A stretch of DNA of 55,068 nt, taken from an uncultured Rhodanobacteraceae bacterium. Lineage in GTDB: Bacteria > Pseudomonadota > Gammaproteobacteria > Xanthomonadales > SZUA-5. Each line of letters opens with the position of its first letter. The stretch's first letter is position 1. The stretch covers positions 1-55,068 of the forward strand of contig CALEZI010000052.1 of the NCBI GenBank assembly GCA_937928755.1. The letters are read 5' to 3'. Positions 37,270 to 45,900 of this stretch are shown here, piece after piece. Position numbers and translations under genes: made by a program. The notes under the pieces are model-generated. The model had not been told where the DNA came from. It did not search any database and worked only from the letters and a program-made list of their open reading frames with translations.

Positions 37270-39299
37270 AGCACCAGCGCCAGCAACACGATCAGGGTGA
37301 CGAAGCTGTACAACAGATAGGTCGCAATGCGCCCCTGCTGCAATCCGGAAACCGCCGCGGCGATGCGTTGCACGATGCGCTCGATCGGCAGGTACAAGAG
37401 GCGCCACAGGCGATCGGTCACCACCACGCGATAACGCGGCGCCGCATCGAACGGCGTCGGCAATTCGCGCTCCATCGCAAAGAAAGGCTGAAACAGGTGA
37501 CGGATTGGTTGTCCGAAACCCTCCGCGGTGTCCTGCATGCGCGCATCGGTGCGCGCGTAACCGCAGTCCCAGGGGTCGGCAAAACGCGTACGGCGGCGAT
37601 AGAAAATGCGTCCGATCAACACCGTGGCCAACATCGCCGCCGCTACCGCCAGCAGGAACGCCAGTGGCGCGTAGCTGACACCGCGCCCGGGCATGGATGT
37701 CAGCATCCACCAGGAATCGCGCAATGCACGGATGCCCGATGCATTGACCCCGAGCGCGTCGACCACCGCCGCCAGCATCGGCACCATTTGTGCCGGCAGC
37801 AGGCCGAGCGCGACGCAGCCACCCGCCAGCCACAGCAGACCGAGGCGCTCCAGCCAACCGGCGTCGTGCGCGTCGCGCAGCGCTTGTTCGCGCGGCTGAC
37901 CGAGGAAAATGATGCCGAAGAACTTGACCATCACATACCCGGCCAGCGCGGCGGCCAGCACCAGCAGGGCGGCGCCCAGCGGCAACAACATGTTGACGAA
38001 TGGCTTGGGCACTTCGTGGGCATACAGGAAGGCCTGCAGCAGCAGCCATTCGGAGACGAAGCCGTTCAACGGCGGCAGGCCGGCGATCGCCAGCACGCCG
38101 ACCAGTGTCAGCCACGCCACCCACGGCATGCGGTGGATCAGTCCACCGAGGTGGCCGAGATTGCGCTCGCCAGTGGCGTGCAGCACGGCGCCGGTGCCGA
38201 GGAACAGCAGGCTCTTCATGAACGCGTGGTTGAGCGCGTGGTAGAGCACCGCGACCAGCGCCAGCGCCGCCAGCGCATTCATGCCGACGCCGAAGAACAC
38301 GATCGACAGACCGACGCCGGTGAACGCGATGCCGATGTTCTCGATCGACGAATACGCCAGCAGGCGCTTCATGTCCGACTGCACCGCGGCAAAGATGACG
38401 CCGTAGATCGCCGTGAACAAGCCGATGCCGAGCGCCACCATGCCCCACCACCAGACGGGCTCGCCGATCAGGTCGAAAGTGACCCGGAGCACGCCGTACA
38501 GCGCGGTCTTCAGCATCACGCCGCTCATCAGCGCCGACACCGGCGACGGCGCTGCGGGATGCGCCTCGGGCAACCAGACGTGCAGCGGCACCAGGCCGGC
38601 CTTGGCGCCAAAACCAAACAGCGCCAGAAGGAACGCGGCGCTCGCCCATTCCGGTGGCAGGGTCGCCGCGCGCATGGCATCGAAGGTGAACTGCCAACTG
38701 CCGCCCTGCAGCACACCGAAGGCCAGCAGGATGCCGAGGGCGCCCACGTGCGCGATCAACAGGTAAAGGAAGCCGGCGCGGCGAATCTCGGGAATGCGGT
38801 GCTGGGTGGTGACCAGGAAGTACGACGACAGCGCCATGGTCTCCCACGCGACCATGAACGCGTAGGCATCGTCGGCCAGCAGCACGAAACCCATGCTGGC
38901 CAGGAACAGGTGGTACTGCAGACACAGCACGCCCGGCAGCGTGCCCTCGCCGCTGCGGAAATAACCGGCCGCGAACAAGGAAATGCCGACGGAGGCCGAA
39001 CCCAGCAGGAACAGAAACACGCTGCTCAGGGCGTCGCGCCGGACGTGCATCGGCAAATCAGGCAGTCCGAACGGCAGGACCATCGACTCGGCCGGGCCGG
39101 CGATGCTGAACACCGCCGTGATCGCCAGCAACAATCCAACCAACGCCCCGCCGATGAACAACTGGCGCCCGGCAAACTCCAGGCTGCGTGGGCGCACCAA
39201 ACCAGCCAGCCCGATTGCCAGCCACGCGAGCAGCAGCAACAGCGAGAAGGACAGCGGCGAGTCGAGCAAACCGGGCACCCGAGGACTCCAGATGGGCAT
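37266..39299 (-). CDS. hyfB: HyfB-like antiporter subunit of the Ehr complex
   Basis: The first gene of the six-gene operon encodes a 677-residue polytopic protein of the NuoL/HyfB family. It has the TM5 glutamate in VAWETMALSS, the GFGAKAGLVPLHVWLPEAHP signature and the lysine/histidine segment SDMKRLLAYSSIENIG, so its ion channel looks intact. Overlapping stops and starts (hyfB-hyfC, hyfC-hyfE) argue for co-translation. The promoter should lie in 39300-39420 beside the divergent XRE regulator. Confidence 0.94.
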   Translation of the reverse strand: MPIWSPRVPGLLDSPLSFSLLLLLAWLAIGLAGLVRPRSLEFAGRQLFIGGALVGLLLAITAVFSIAGPAESMVLPFGLPDLPMHVRRDALSSVFLFLLGSASVGISLFAAGYFRSGEGTLPGVLCLQYHLFLASMGFVLLADDAYAFMVAWETMALSSYFLVTTQHRIPEIRRAGFLYLLIAHVGALGILLAFGVLQGGSWQFTFDAMRAATLPPEWASAAFLLALFGFGAKAGLVPLHVWLPEAHPAAPSPVSALMSGVMLKTALYGVLRVTFDLIGEPVWWWGMVALGIGLFTAIYGVIFAAVQSDMKRLLAYSSIENIGIAFTGVGLSIVFFGVGMNALAALALVAVLYHALNHAFMKSLLFLGTGAVLHATGERNLGHLGGLIHRMPWVAWLTLVGVLAIAGLPPLNGFVSEWLLLQAFLYAHEVPKPFVNMLLPLGAALLVLAAALAGYVMVKFFGIIFLGQPREQALRDAHDAGWLERLGLLWLAGGCVALGLLPAQMVPMLAAVVDALGVNASGIRALRDSWWMLTSMPGRGVSYAPLAFLLAVAAAMLATVLIGRIFYRRRTRFADPWDCGYARTDARMQDTAEGFGQPIRHLFQPFFAMERELPTPFDAAPRYRVVVTDRLWRLLYLPIERIVQRIAAAVSGLQQGRIATYLLYSFVTLIVLLALVL

Positions 39300-39354
39300 T
39301 CGATTCAGCGCGCGCCACTCGCGAAAGGGGTACGCGCTACACTTTCATGACACC

Positions 39355-39417
39355 CTGATGCTAATAACATCAGTCTAGATGCTACATCCATCAATGGTAC
39401 ACTACGACATTTGTCGT
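39355..39417. promoter_or_regulatory. Divergent promoter region with two dyads between hyfB and the XRE gene
   Basis: CTGATG (39355-39360) and CATCAG (39368-39373) form one inverted repeat 56 bp before hyfB. ACGACA-TT-TGTCGT (39404-39417) is a second dyad, 9 bp before the XRE start. The second is well placed for autoregulation by the XRE protein; the first could connect it to the Ehr operon. Confidence 0.45.
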
Positions 39418-39426
39418 GGAACGATC

Positions 39427-39684
39427 ATGATCACCGCAGCGCAATTACGTGCGGCCCGCGCACTGCTCGACATCGACCAACGCCAGCTTGCCAGCATGGC
39501 CGGGGTTTCCTTGCCGACCGTACAACGCATGGAAGCCTGCACGGGCACTGTCGGCGGCATGGTCGACTCATTGACCAAGATCATCGCTGCATTGGACGCT
39601 GCCGGCATTGATCTGATAGCGGACAATGCTGCAAGTCCATCCGGTGGCCGCGGCGTACGGCTGCGCTCGCCCAAAGTTCCGTGA
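39427..39684 (+). CDS. XRE-family helix-turn-helix regulator
   Basis: A small protein (85 aa) with a Cro/CI helix-turn-helix: LRAARALLDIDQRQLASMAGVS is followed by LPTVQRMEACTG as the recognition helix. The second half (LTKIIAALDAAGIDLIADN) resembles the short C-terminal extension of the XRE repressors annotated as plasmid-maintenance or HigA-like. The start at 39427 fits the domain; the frame is open to 39379 but that part covers the operator. It is divergent from the Ehr operon and a candidate regulator of it. Confidence 0.88.
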   Translation: MITAAQLRAARALLDIDQRQLASMAGVSLPTVQRMEACTGTVGGMVDSLTKIIAALDAAGIDLIADNAASPSGGRGVRLRSPKVP

Positions 39685-39779
39685 CTGCGCACCGCGCCAA
39701 CGGAACGGGACACCCGAACGGATCGAGACACCCACTTTTCAGCATGCATTCGCATGCAACCAGGACCAGGAGACCCACC

Positions 39780-40499
39780 ATGAAACCGGCAAGCAAGGCA
39801 GCTGCAGCTGCCGTCAGCAGCCATCCACCGGCATTGGCCCAACTGGACTCGCTGGCCTTCTTCGCGTCGTCCATGGAGCCACCCGAGGACGGCTTCGAAG
39901 TCCAGGTGCTGTGCTGGCCGACCATATCGTCGGCGTGGCGCGCACTGACCGATACCTGGCGCGCGCTGTATTCACCGGACTTGAAACGATCGCCAGCGGT
40001 CAGTGCAGCGTGGGTCAATCAGAGCGCGCCGCAGATCAGCTCGGTTTTCGCCGACCTCGCGGCGCTGGAAACCAGCATCGCCAGTCTGATCACGCGCACC
40101 GCGGTCGGCATGTCGGTGGCGGTGAGTACGCCGGCACGGCGCGCATCGCAACGCGAGTTGTTCGTCGAATGCCTGCACGGTTACCAGGAATTTCTGCGCA
40201 CGCCGGGGCGCAGCGCGTTCACGGCGGCCGTGATCGACACGCCGATCGGCGCCGAACCGGTCGACGATCACTTTCGCGCTGCGATTCAGGGCATCCCGTT
40301 CCCGACGGCGCCGGCACTGCACCACTGGGAGGGCGCCAACAGTCCGATTCCCCTGGAGCTCGCGCGGGTCGCCAGCGCCGCGGTGGCGCGCTATGCCAGC
40401 AATCGCGAGGCCGGCAATCCGATTTTCGACGCGGTTCGCGGCAAGCTGGTCAGCACTCCGTTGTCGCTGACATCCACCTTGCGCGGGCGGCGGCGTTGA
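39780..40499 (+). CDS. Protein of unknown function upstream of a spermidine-synthase-like gene
   Basis: The 239-residue protein starts at ATG 39780 after an AGGAG motif (spacing 7-8 nt). It is alanine-rich and largely helical with no signal peptide or membrane segment, and ends in a basic tail (TLRGRRR). The amphipathic central part (SVFADLAALETSIASLITRTAVGM) recalls granule-associated helical proteins such as phasins, but this is only a resemblance. It lies 7 bp before the spermidine-synthase-like gene, so they are probably cotranscribed. Confidence 0.7.
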   Translation: MKPASKAAAAAVSSHPPALAQLDSLAFFASSMEPPEDGFEVQVLCWPTISSAWRALTDTWRALYSPDLKRSPAVSAAWVNQSAPQISSVFADLAALETSIASLITRTAVGMSVAVSTPARRASQRELFVECLHGYQEFLRTPGRSAFTAAVIDTPIGAEPVDDHFRAAIQGIPFPTAPALHHWEGANSPIPLELARVASAAVARYASNREAGNPIFDAVRGKLVSTPLSLTSTLRGRRR

Positions 40500-40506
40500 A
40501 CTTCGG

Positions 40507-41295
40507 ATGAGCGGTTTGCCGCGACGGTACGAGGGCGAGCCGCGATCGAGCGATGGCGAACCCAGACCATTCTGCGTCGATGGCGAACTGGTCAAATCGC
40601 TGCACTTCGACCTTGGCGAGACGCAGAGCCGGATGTCTTTGCGCGATCCGGCCGCACTGGTGCTCAAGTACACGCGAACCATGATGGGCGGTTTGCTGTT
40701 CAACCCGACACCGGGACGGATCGCGATGATCGGACTCGGCGGCGGGTCGCTGACCAAGTTCTGCCATCGCCACTTGCCCGAGGCGATCATCGACGTCGCC
40801 GAGGTCAATCCTCGCGTGCTGCAACTGCGCGACGATTTCATGATTCCGCCCGACGATGCGCGCCTGTCGGTCCATCTTGCCGATGGCGCCGAGTTCCTCC
40901 GGCGACTTGAGTTTCGCCAGACACTCGACCTGCTGCTGGTCGACGCCTATGGCCCCGGCGGCATTCCCGAGCATCTGTGCACGGCTGAGTTCCACCGCGA
41001 CTGTTTGCGCACACTGGGGGTCGGCGGCGTTGCCGTCTTCAACCTGTTTCACGGGTTTCCGGACAGTGCACGCTGTCTTGCGCACATCCGCACTGTGTTT
41101 GGCGAATCCGTGCTGGTGGTCGGCGACGGCGACTGCAGCAACGACATCGTGTTCGCCTGGCGTGCGCCGCTCGATGACAGGTATCTGAAGGCGCAATCCC
41201 GTCCAACCCGAATTCCGCGACGGGCCTGGTCGCAGTTGGAGGCGGCAGTGGATCGAGTCCGTGGCGCCTGGAGGGATCGCGAAGCGGAGATCTGA
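40507..41295 (+). CDS. Spermidine-synthase-like (polyamine aminopropyltransferase fold) protein
   Basis: The 262-residue protein has the nucleotide-binding fold of spermidine synthases: IAMIGLGGGSLTKFCHRHLP (glycine-rich loop, about 73-92), VAEVNPRVLQLRDDFM (acidic ribose-binding residue), LADGAEFLRR and LLLVDAYGPGGIPEHLCT (catalytic-loop Asp). It is shorter at the N-terminus than true spermidine synthases. Many proteins of this type are methyltransferase-like with unknown substrates, so the enzyme activity is open. Confidence 0.85.
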   Translation: MSGLPRRYEGEPRSSDGEPRPFCVDGELVKSLHFDLGETQSRMSLRDPAALVLKYTRTMMGGLLFNPTPGRIAMIGLGGGSLTKFCHRHLPEAIIDVAEVNPRVLQLRDDFMIPPDDARLSVHLADGAEFLRRLEFRQTLDLLLVDAYGPGGIPEHLCTAEFHRDCLRTLGVGGVAVFNLFHGFPDSARCLAHIRTVFGESVLVVGDGDCSNDIVFAWRAPLDDRYLKAQSRPTRIPRRAWSQLEAAVDRVRGAWRDREAEI

Positions 41296-41321
41296 AGCAG
41301 CATTCGACGCGCACGAGTAGA

Positions 41322-41336
41322 TCGCAACCCTATAAT
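41322..41336 (+). promoter_or_regulatory. Promoter-like TCGCAAC-CTATAAT element before the sigma/kinase operon
   Basis: A perfect TATAAT (41331-41336) preceded by TCGCAACC lies 57 bp before the first sigma gene. No TTGACA-like box lies 16-18 bp upstream. The same arrangement occurs before tdh at 50078-50092, with a shared TCCCGCA downstream. The 5-bp hairpin CCCGC-ACGC-GCGGG follows at 41344-41357. Confidence 0.5.
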
Positions 41337-41392
41337 TGGCACTCCCGCACGCGCGGGTAGAGTTACTGTAGAAGCTCAAGTCCTGAGGCGCG

Positions 41393-42082
41393 ATGATGGC
41401 GTTCGAGACCACGCGCTGGAGCCTGATCCTGACGGCGCGGGAGACCGAAATGGATGGACGGGCGGCGCTGGAGAGCCTGTGTCGCGCGTACCGGGCGCCG
41501 GTGTTCGCCTACCTGCGCCATCGTGTTGGAAATTTCGATGACGCGCAGGACCTTACACAGGCCTTTTTCGCGCACTTCCTCGAACATCGCCTGCAGGATG
41601 TCGCCGATCCGGCACGCGGCCGATTCCGCAGTTTCCTGCTTGTTTGCGTCAGCAATTTTCTCGCGGCGCACCTGGCAAACGTCGGCGCCCTGAAGCGCGG
41701 AGGCCAGGCCACTTTTGTCGATGCCGCAGTGATCGAACAACTGCCCGGCAGCGAGTCTCCAGATCAAGCCTTCGATCGCGAGTTCGCGCTGACCGTGATC
41801 GAGCGCGCCATGGCGCGACTGGCCGAACAGGCGCGCCGCGCCGGTCGCGAGCACCTGCATGAGGCGCTGCAACCTTTCCTGACCGAGGACCCCGCGCGCG
41901 ACGAGTACCAGCAGGTCGCCGATCGGCTCAATATGCGCCCCAATACACTGGCGGTGGCCATCTATCGATTGCGTCGCCGGTTGAGCGAGAAAGTGCGCGC
42001 AGAGCTGGTTGATCTGGCTGCCAGCCCGGAACTGGCCGCGGCGGAGTTGCGCCACCTGCGTGCGGTGCTCGGCGGGCTCTGA
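41393..42082 (+). CDS. ECF-type sigma factor (first of a tandem pair)
   Basis: Protein of 229 residues with the TTRWSLILTARETE start, YRAPVFAYLRHRVGNFDDAQDLTQAFFAHFLE (region 2) and GRFRSFLLVCVSNFLAAHL segments of the ECF family linked to Ser/Thr kinases, and a region 4 helix-turn-helix (DEYQQVADRLNMRPNTLAVAIYRLRRRL). A second ATG follows immediately at 41396. TGAGG precedes the start. It is the first gene of an apparent four-gene operon with another sigma-like gene, a kinase and a TonB-dependent receptor. Confidence 0.88.
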   Translation: MMAFETTRWSLILTARETEMDGRAALESLCRAYRAPVFAYLRHRVGNFDDAQDLTQAFFAHFLEHRLQDVADPARGRFRSFLLVCVSNFLAAHLANVGALKRGGQATFVDAAVIEQLPGSESPDQAFDREFALTVIERAMARLAEQARRAGREHLHEALQPFLTEDPARDEYQQVADRLNMRPNTLAVAIYRLRRRLSEKVRAELVDLAASPELAAAELRHLRAVLGGL

Positions 42083-42155
42083 TCTGGCGCATGCGTTGTA
42101 ATCGCCGCAGATCAATCCATTAGTAACTGGCAGGTTGATCAAACGGGGGCCTGGC

Positions 42156-42902
42156 ATGAACATCCGGAATGCGGCAGCGCCCGAGTTACCGCGCGGCGCC
42201 GAGGCTTTCGCGCAAACGCACTGGTCGATGGTCGCCGCGCTGCGCTCCGGCAGCGACGACTCGCAACGTGCGCTGACGCAACTGTGCTTGAGCTACTGGT
42301 TCCCGGTGTACGCTTACGTGCGTCGTTGCGGCCACGCTCCCAGCCTCGCCCAGCAAATCACCCAAGCCTTCTTCGGCGATTTGATCGACGCGATGCGCCG
42401 CGACGATCCGCGCGCAGTTGGTCAGTTTCGACAGTTCCTGCTGAATCGACTGGCGCGATTTCTCGGCGAGGGCTGGGCCAACCAGCGCCCAGGGCAACCC
42501 GACGCGAAACTGTCGCCACCGCTGGCGCTCGAGGATCTGGAGTCGCGCTTGCAGATTGCGCGCGCCGAGGGCTCACCCGAGCATTCGTTTCAACGCGGCT
42601 TTGCGTTGGAGGTGCTGGACCGCGCGATGAACCGGTTGCGCATCGAGGCGCAACAGGGTGGGCGCCAGCGCATGTTCGAACTGCTGGAGCCATATCTGAC
42701 CTGCGAACCCGAGCCTGGCCAGTACCAGCACCTTGCCGACCAGTTGCATTCCGCGCCGATGGCGGTCGTGGTGGCAATCAAGCGACTGCGCCAACGCTTC
42801 CGTGAGCTGGTCGACGACGAATTGACCGAGACCGTCGCCAGCGCCGAGGAACTGGATGCCGAGCGCGACGCGCTGCTGGCGATACTGGGAGATGCCCGAT
42901 GA
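42156..42902 (+). CDS. ECF-type sigma factor paralogue (second of a tandem pair)
   Basis: The 248-residue protein is a diverged copy of the preceding sigma factor: THWSMVAALRSGSDDSQRALTQLC, YWFPVYAYVRRCGHAPSLAQQITQAFFGDL and a region 4 helix (GQYQHLADQLHSAPMAVVVAIKRLRQRF). In region 2 the first copy's AQDLTQ is AQQITQ here, and the following GRFRSFLL-type segment reads GQFRQFLLN, so promoter recognition may differ or be impaired. I chose ATG 42156, which has a GGGGG purine run upstream, over the in-frame ATG at 42135. The stop overlaps the kinase start by 4 bp. Confidence 0.82.
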   Translation: MNIRNAAAPELPRGAEAFAQTHWSMVAALRSGSDDSQRALTQLCLSYWFPVYAYVRRCGHAPSLAQQITQAFFGDLIDAMRRDDPRAVGQFRQFLLNRLARFLGEGWANQRPGQPDAKLSPPLALEDLESRLQIARAEGSPEHSFQRGFALEVLDRAMNRLRIEAQQGGRQRMFELLEPYLTCEPEPGQYQHLADQLHSAPMAVVVAIKRLRQRFRELVDDELTETVASAEELDAERDALLAILGDAR

Positions 42903-45900
42903 GCGAGGGTGGCCGTCGACCCGATTCGGAGACCGTGCCGCCGCCCGGCGGCGCCCACGCCAACCTTGCCGCGCTGGCAAGGCTCGCATTCGGGACGGCA
43001 CCGGGTCCGGAACTGCCGAGCGTGGCGCGGCATCTCGCCCTGCTGCCGCCGGACGCGCTGGATCTCGATGTCAACGATCCTGCTCAACGTGTACTCGGCG
43101 ACTACGAGGTCATCGAGAAGCTCGGACAGGGCGGCATGGGCGTCGTCTATCGGGCACGTCAGCGTTCGCTGGGGCGCGATGTCGCACTGAAGCTGCTTGC
43201 CGCCGGCCCGTGGGCTTCCGACGACTTCATCGCGCGCTTCCAGCGCGAGGCGCAGTCGGCGGCGCGGCTGGCGCACCCGAACATCGTGCCGATCTTCGAA
43301 ATCGGTGCGCAGGATTCGCTCAACTATTTCTCGATGCAACTGGTGCGCGGGCAGTCGCTGGCGCAGATGCGCGCCGAGTCCGGCGTCTTCGATCCCAGAC
43401 ACGCAGCGACCCTGGTGCGCACGATTGCAGAAGCAGTGGACTACGCGCATCGGCTGGGTCTGCTGCACCTCGACCTGAAGCCGGCCAATGTGCTGATCGA
43501 CGCCGACGGCACGCCGCATGTGGCCGATTTCGGTCTGGCGCGTCCGCTCGACTCCAGCCTCGGCGTCGACAGCGACGAGGTCTCGGGGACGCCGAGCTAC
43601 ATGGCTCCGGAACAAGCCCAGGTGCGCTCGCACCGATTGTCGATGGCCACCGACATCTACGGTTTGGGCGCGATCCTGTTCGAACTGCTGACCGGGCGCC
43701 CGCCGTTCGTCGGCGCCAACCCGAACGAGACGCTGAAACGGGTGCTGCACGAGCCACCGCCCTCGCCGCGCGCACTGCGATCGACGCTCCCGATCGACCT
43801 CGACGCGATCACGCTGCGCTGCCTGGCCAAGGATCCCCGCGAGCGCTATTCGAGTGCACGGGCGCTGGCCGACGACCTCGGTCGCTTCCTCGAAGGACGC
43901 CCGGTCTCGGTGCGCCCCCTGCACGCCGGCCAGCGACTGCTGCGCTGGGCGCGGCGCGAGCCACGACTGGCGGCGTTGGTCGGCGCACTGCTGTTCTCGC
44001 TGGGCGGGGGCCTGGCCGCAACCTCATTGCAGTGGCAACGCGCCGATCGCAACGCCGAAAGTGCCAGCGCGAGCGCCGCACAAGCACGGCAGACCTTGTG
44101 GGATGCGCGCGCCGGGCAGGCATGGCGCGATGCCCAGCGTGGCGACAATTACGGATCGCTGCGGCTGCTGGCCAGCAATCTGGTCGAGCAGGAAGCCGCA
44201 GCGGACCCCGCCGAGGCCGCACTCGAACGCCGCCGTACCGGCGCTCTCGAAACGCTGGCGCCGCGCTGGATCGATCATTTGCAGCTCGATACCGGCAATG
44301 CCGGAAGTATCGCCCTCAGCGGCGATGCGCAACGGGTCGCGGTGTCCACGCACGCCCCGCACGACGGCCAGTGGCGCCCGGAGCTGCGCTGGCACCGCAG
44401 CGATGACCTCGGAAGCATGACAGCCGTCGCACTGACGACGGCCACCGGTGCGCCCGCCTCCGGTGTGCGCCAACTGCGCTTCAGCGATGATGATCGGCGC
44501 CTGCTGGCGACCGAAGACTGGGGTGCGGACAAGGTCACGCCGCCGGGAATCCAGATGCACCTCGTGGACATCGCCAGTACCAGCCCGGTCGGCTGGCCGA
44601 CAGATTTCGAGCAACCTCATGACGCCACCTTCGCCGACGACGGCAGGCACGCCCTGCTGCGCAACCGGATTGGACAGGTACAGATGTGGGCGCTCGATCC
44701 CTGGCGACCACTGGGCCCGCGGGTAGCGGCGCCGCAGAGCGCCAACTGGCTGTTCCGTCCCGAGGTCGGTGTTCTGGCAGTGGCGCATAGCCAGATGCGC
44801 CGGCTGGAGCTGTGGTCGGTGCCCGAACTTGAGCCGCTGCGCAGCATCAATTGGCCGGGCGAGTCGCGTCTGAACGCGTGGGCACTGGCGCCCGGCGGTC
44901 GCCAGCTGGCGCTCGGCGACGAGCATGGGCAACTGCATCTGGCCGATCTCGACACCGGCGCCGTCAGCATGCTCGGCGTGGTTTCGGAGCACCGGATTCG
45001 CGCACTCGCATACAGCGCGGATGGCGGCTGGCTGGCTGCGGGCAGTGACGGCGGCAGCGTTCGCGCATGGGACCTCGCGCGCAAGCGTGCGCTGTTCGCG
45101 GGCCTGGAGACCGGCCTGCGCATCACCAGCATCCGCATCGACCGCGCCAGCGGTTTGCTCATCGCCAGCACGCGCGATGGGCTGCGCGTGCATCGACTGA
45201 CCGATCTCGGGACGCAGCCTTCAATGGCCGTCGCATTGGCTGATCCGCTGCAGCCGATCGACTGGTTCCCGGCGCAACCGGTGGCTGCGCATTTCGCCAG
45301 TGGGCAGATGGCGAGCGTCGATCAGGGCGGCCTGTTGCGGCTTTGGCGCTTGCCACGCCCGCCGCTGCTGCAGGCACGCGCGGCGCATCAGGTCGAGTCC
45401 GGATTCGTTTTCGATGGTCGCCATCTGGTCGAAGTGGACGATCGCCGTGTGCGCGTCATCGATGCAGCAACGCAGAGCGGTCTTTCGGAGTGGTTCGAAT
45501 TCATTCAGCGCCCGGGCTTCGCCACCTTGAGTCGCGACGCGCAGGTGCTGCTGGTCACTGCCGGACAAAAGCTGCATGGCATCGACTGGCGCACGCGCAC
45601 GCCGCTCGGCGATCCGATCGATCTGTCGGGATCGCCGACGCGGCTCGCTCTCGCGCCCGATGGCAGCTCGGCAGTGTTCGCGGTACCGGCGCCAACCGGC
45701 GACGGCTACCACGAGAATCTGAGCCGGGTCAGCCTGGGCGACTGGCGTGTCAGCGCCGGACCCGTGCGTATCGATGGATGGATCGGCGCCATTGACGTGG
45801 CCGCCGATGGCGCGCACTTGCGAATCGCGCGTCTAGACGCAGCGGTCGACATCGTCCGCGCCAGCGACCTCACATCCCTGCCCTGGGTCGAGTCCACCAT

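Noticed and set aside
36319..38925. 868-codon frame extending the hyfC-like gene upstream
   Set aside because: The upstream part is out-of-phase hyfB sequence; the start at 37269 fits the NuoH family and overlaps hyfB by 4 bp.
31438..39299. A true NiFe hydrogenase-4 or formate hydrogenlyase
   Set aside because: Both C-x-x-C ligand pairs are missing in the large subunit, and no maturation genes or formate dehydrogenase are nearby.
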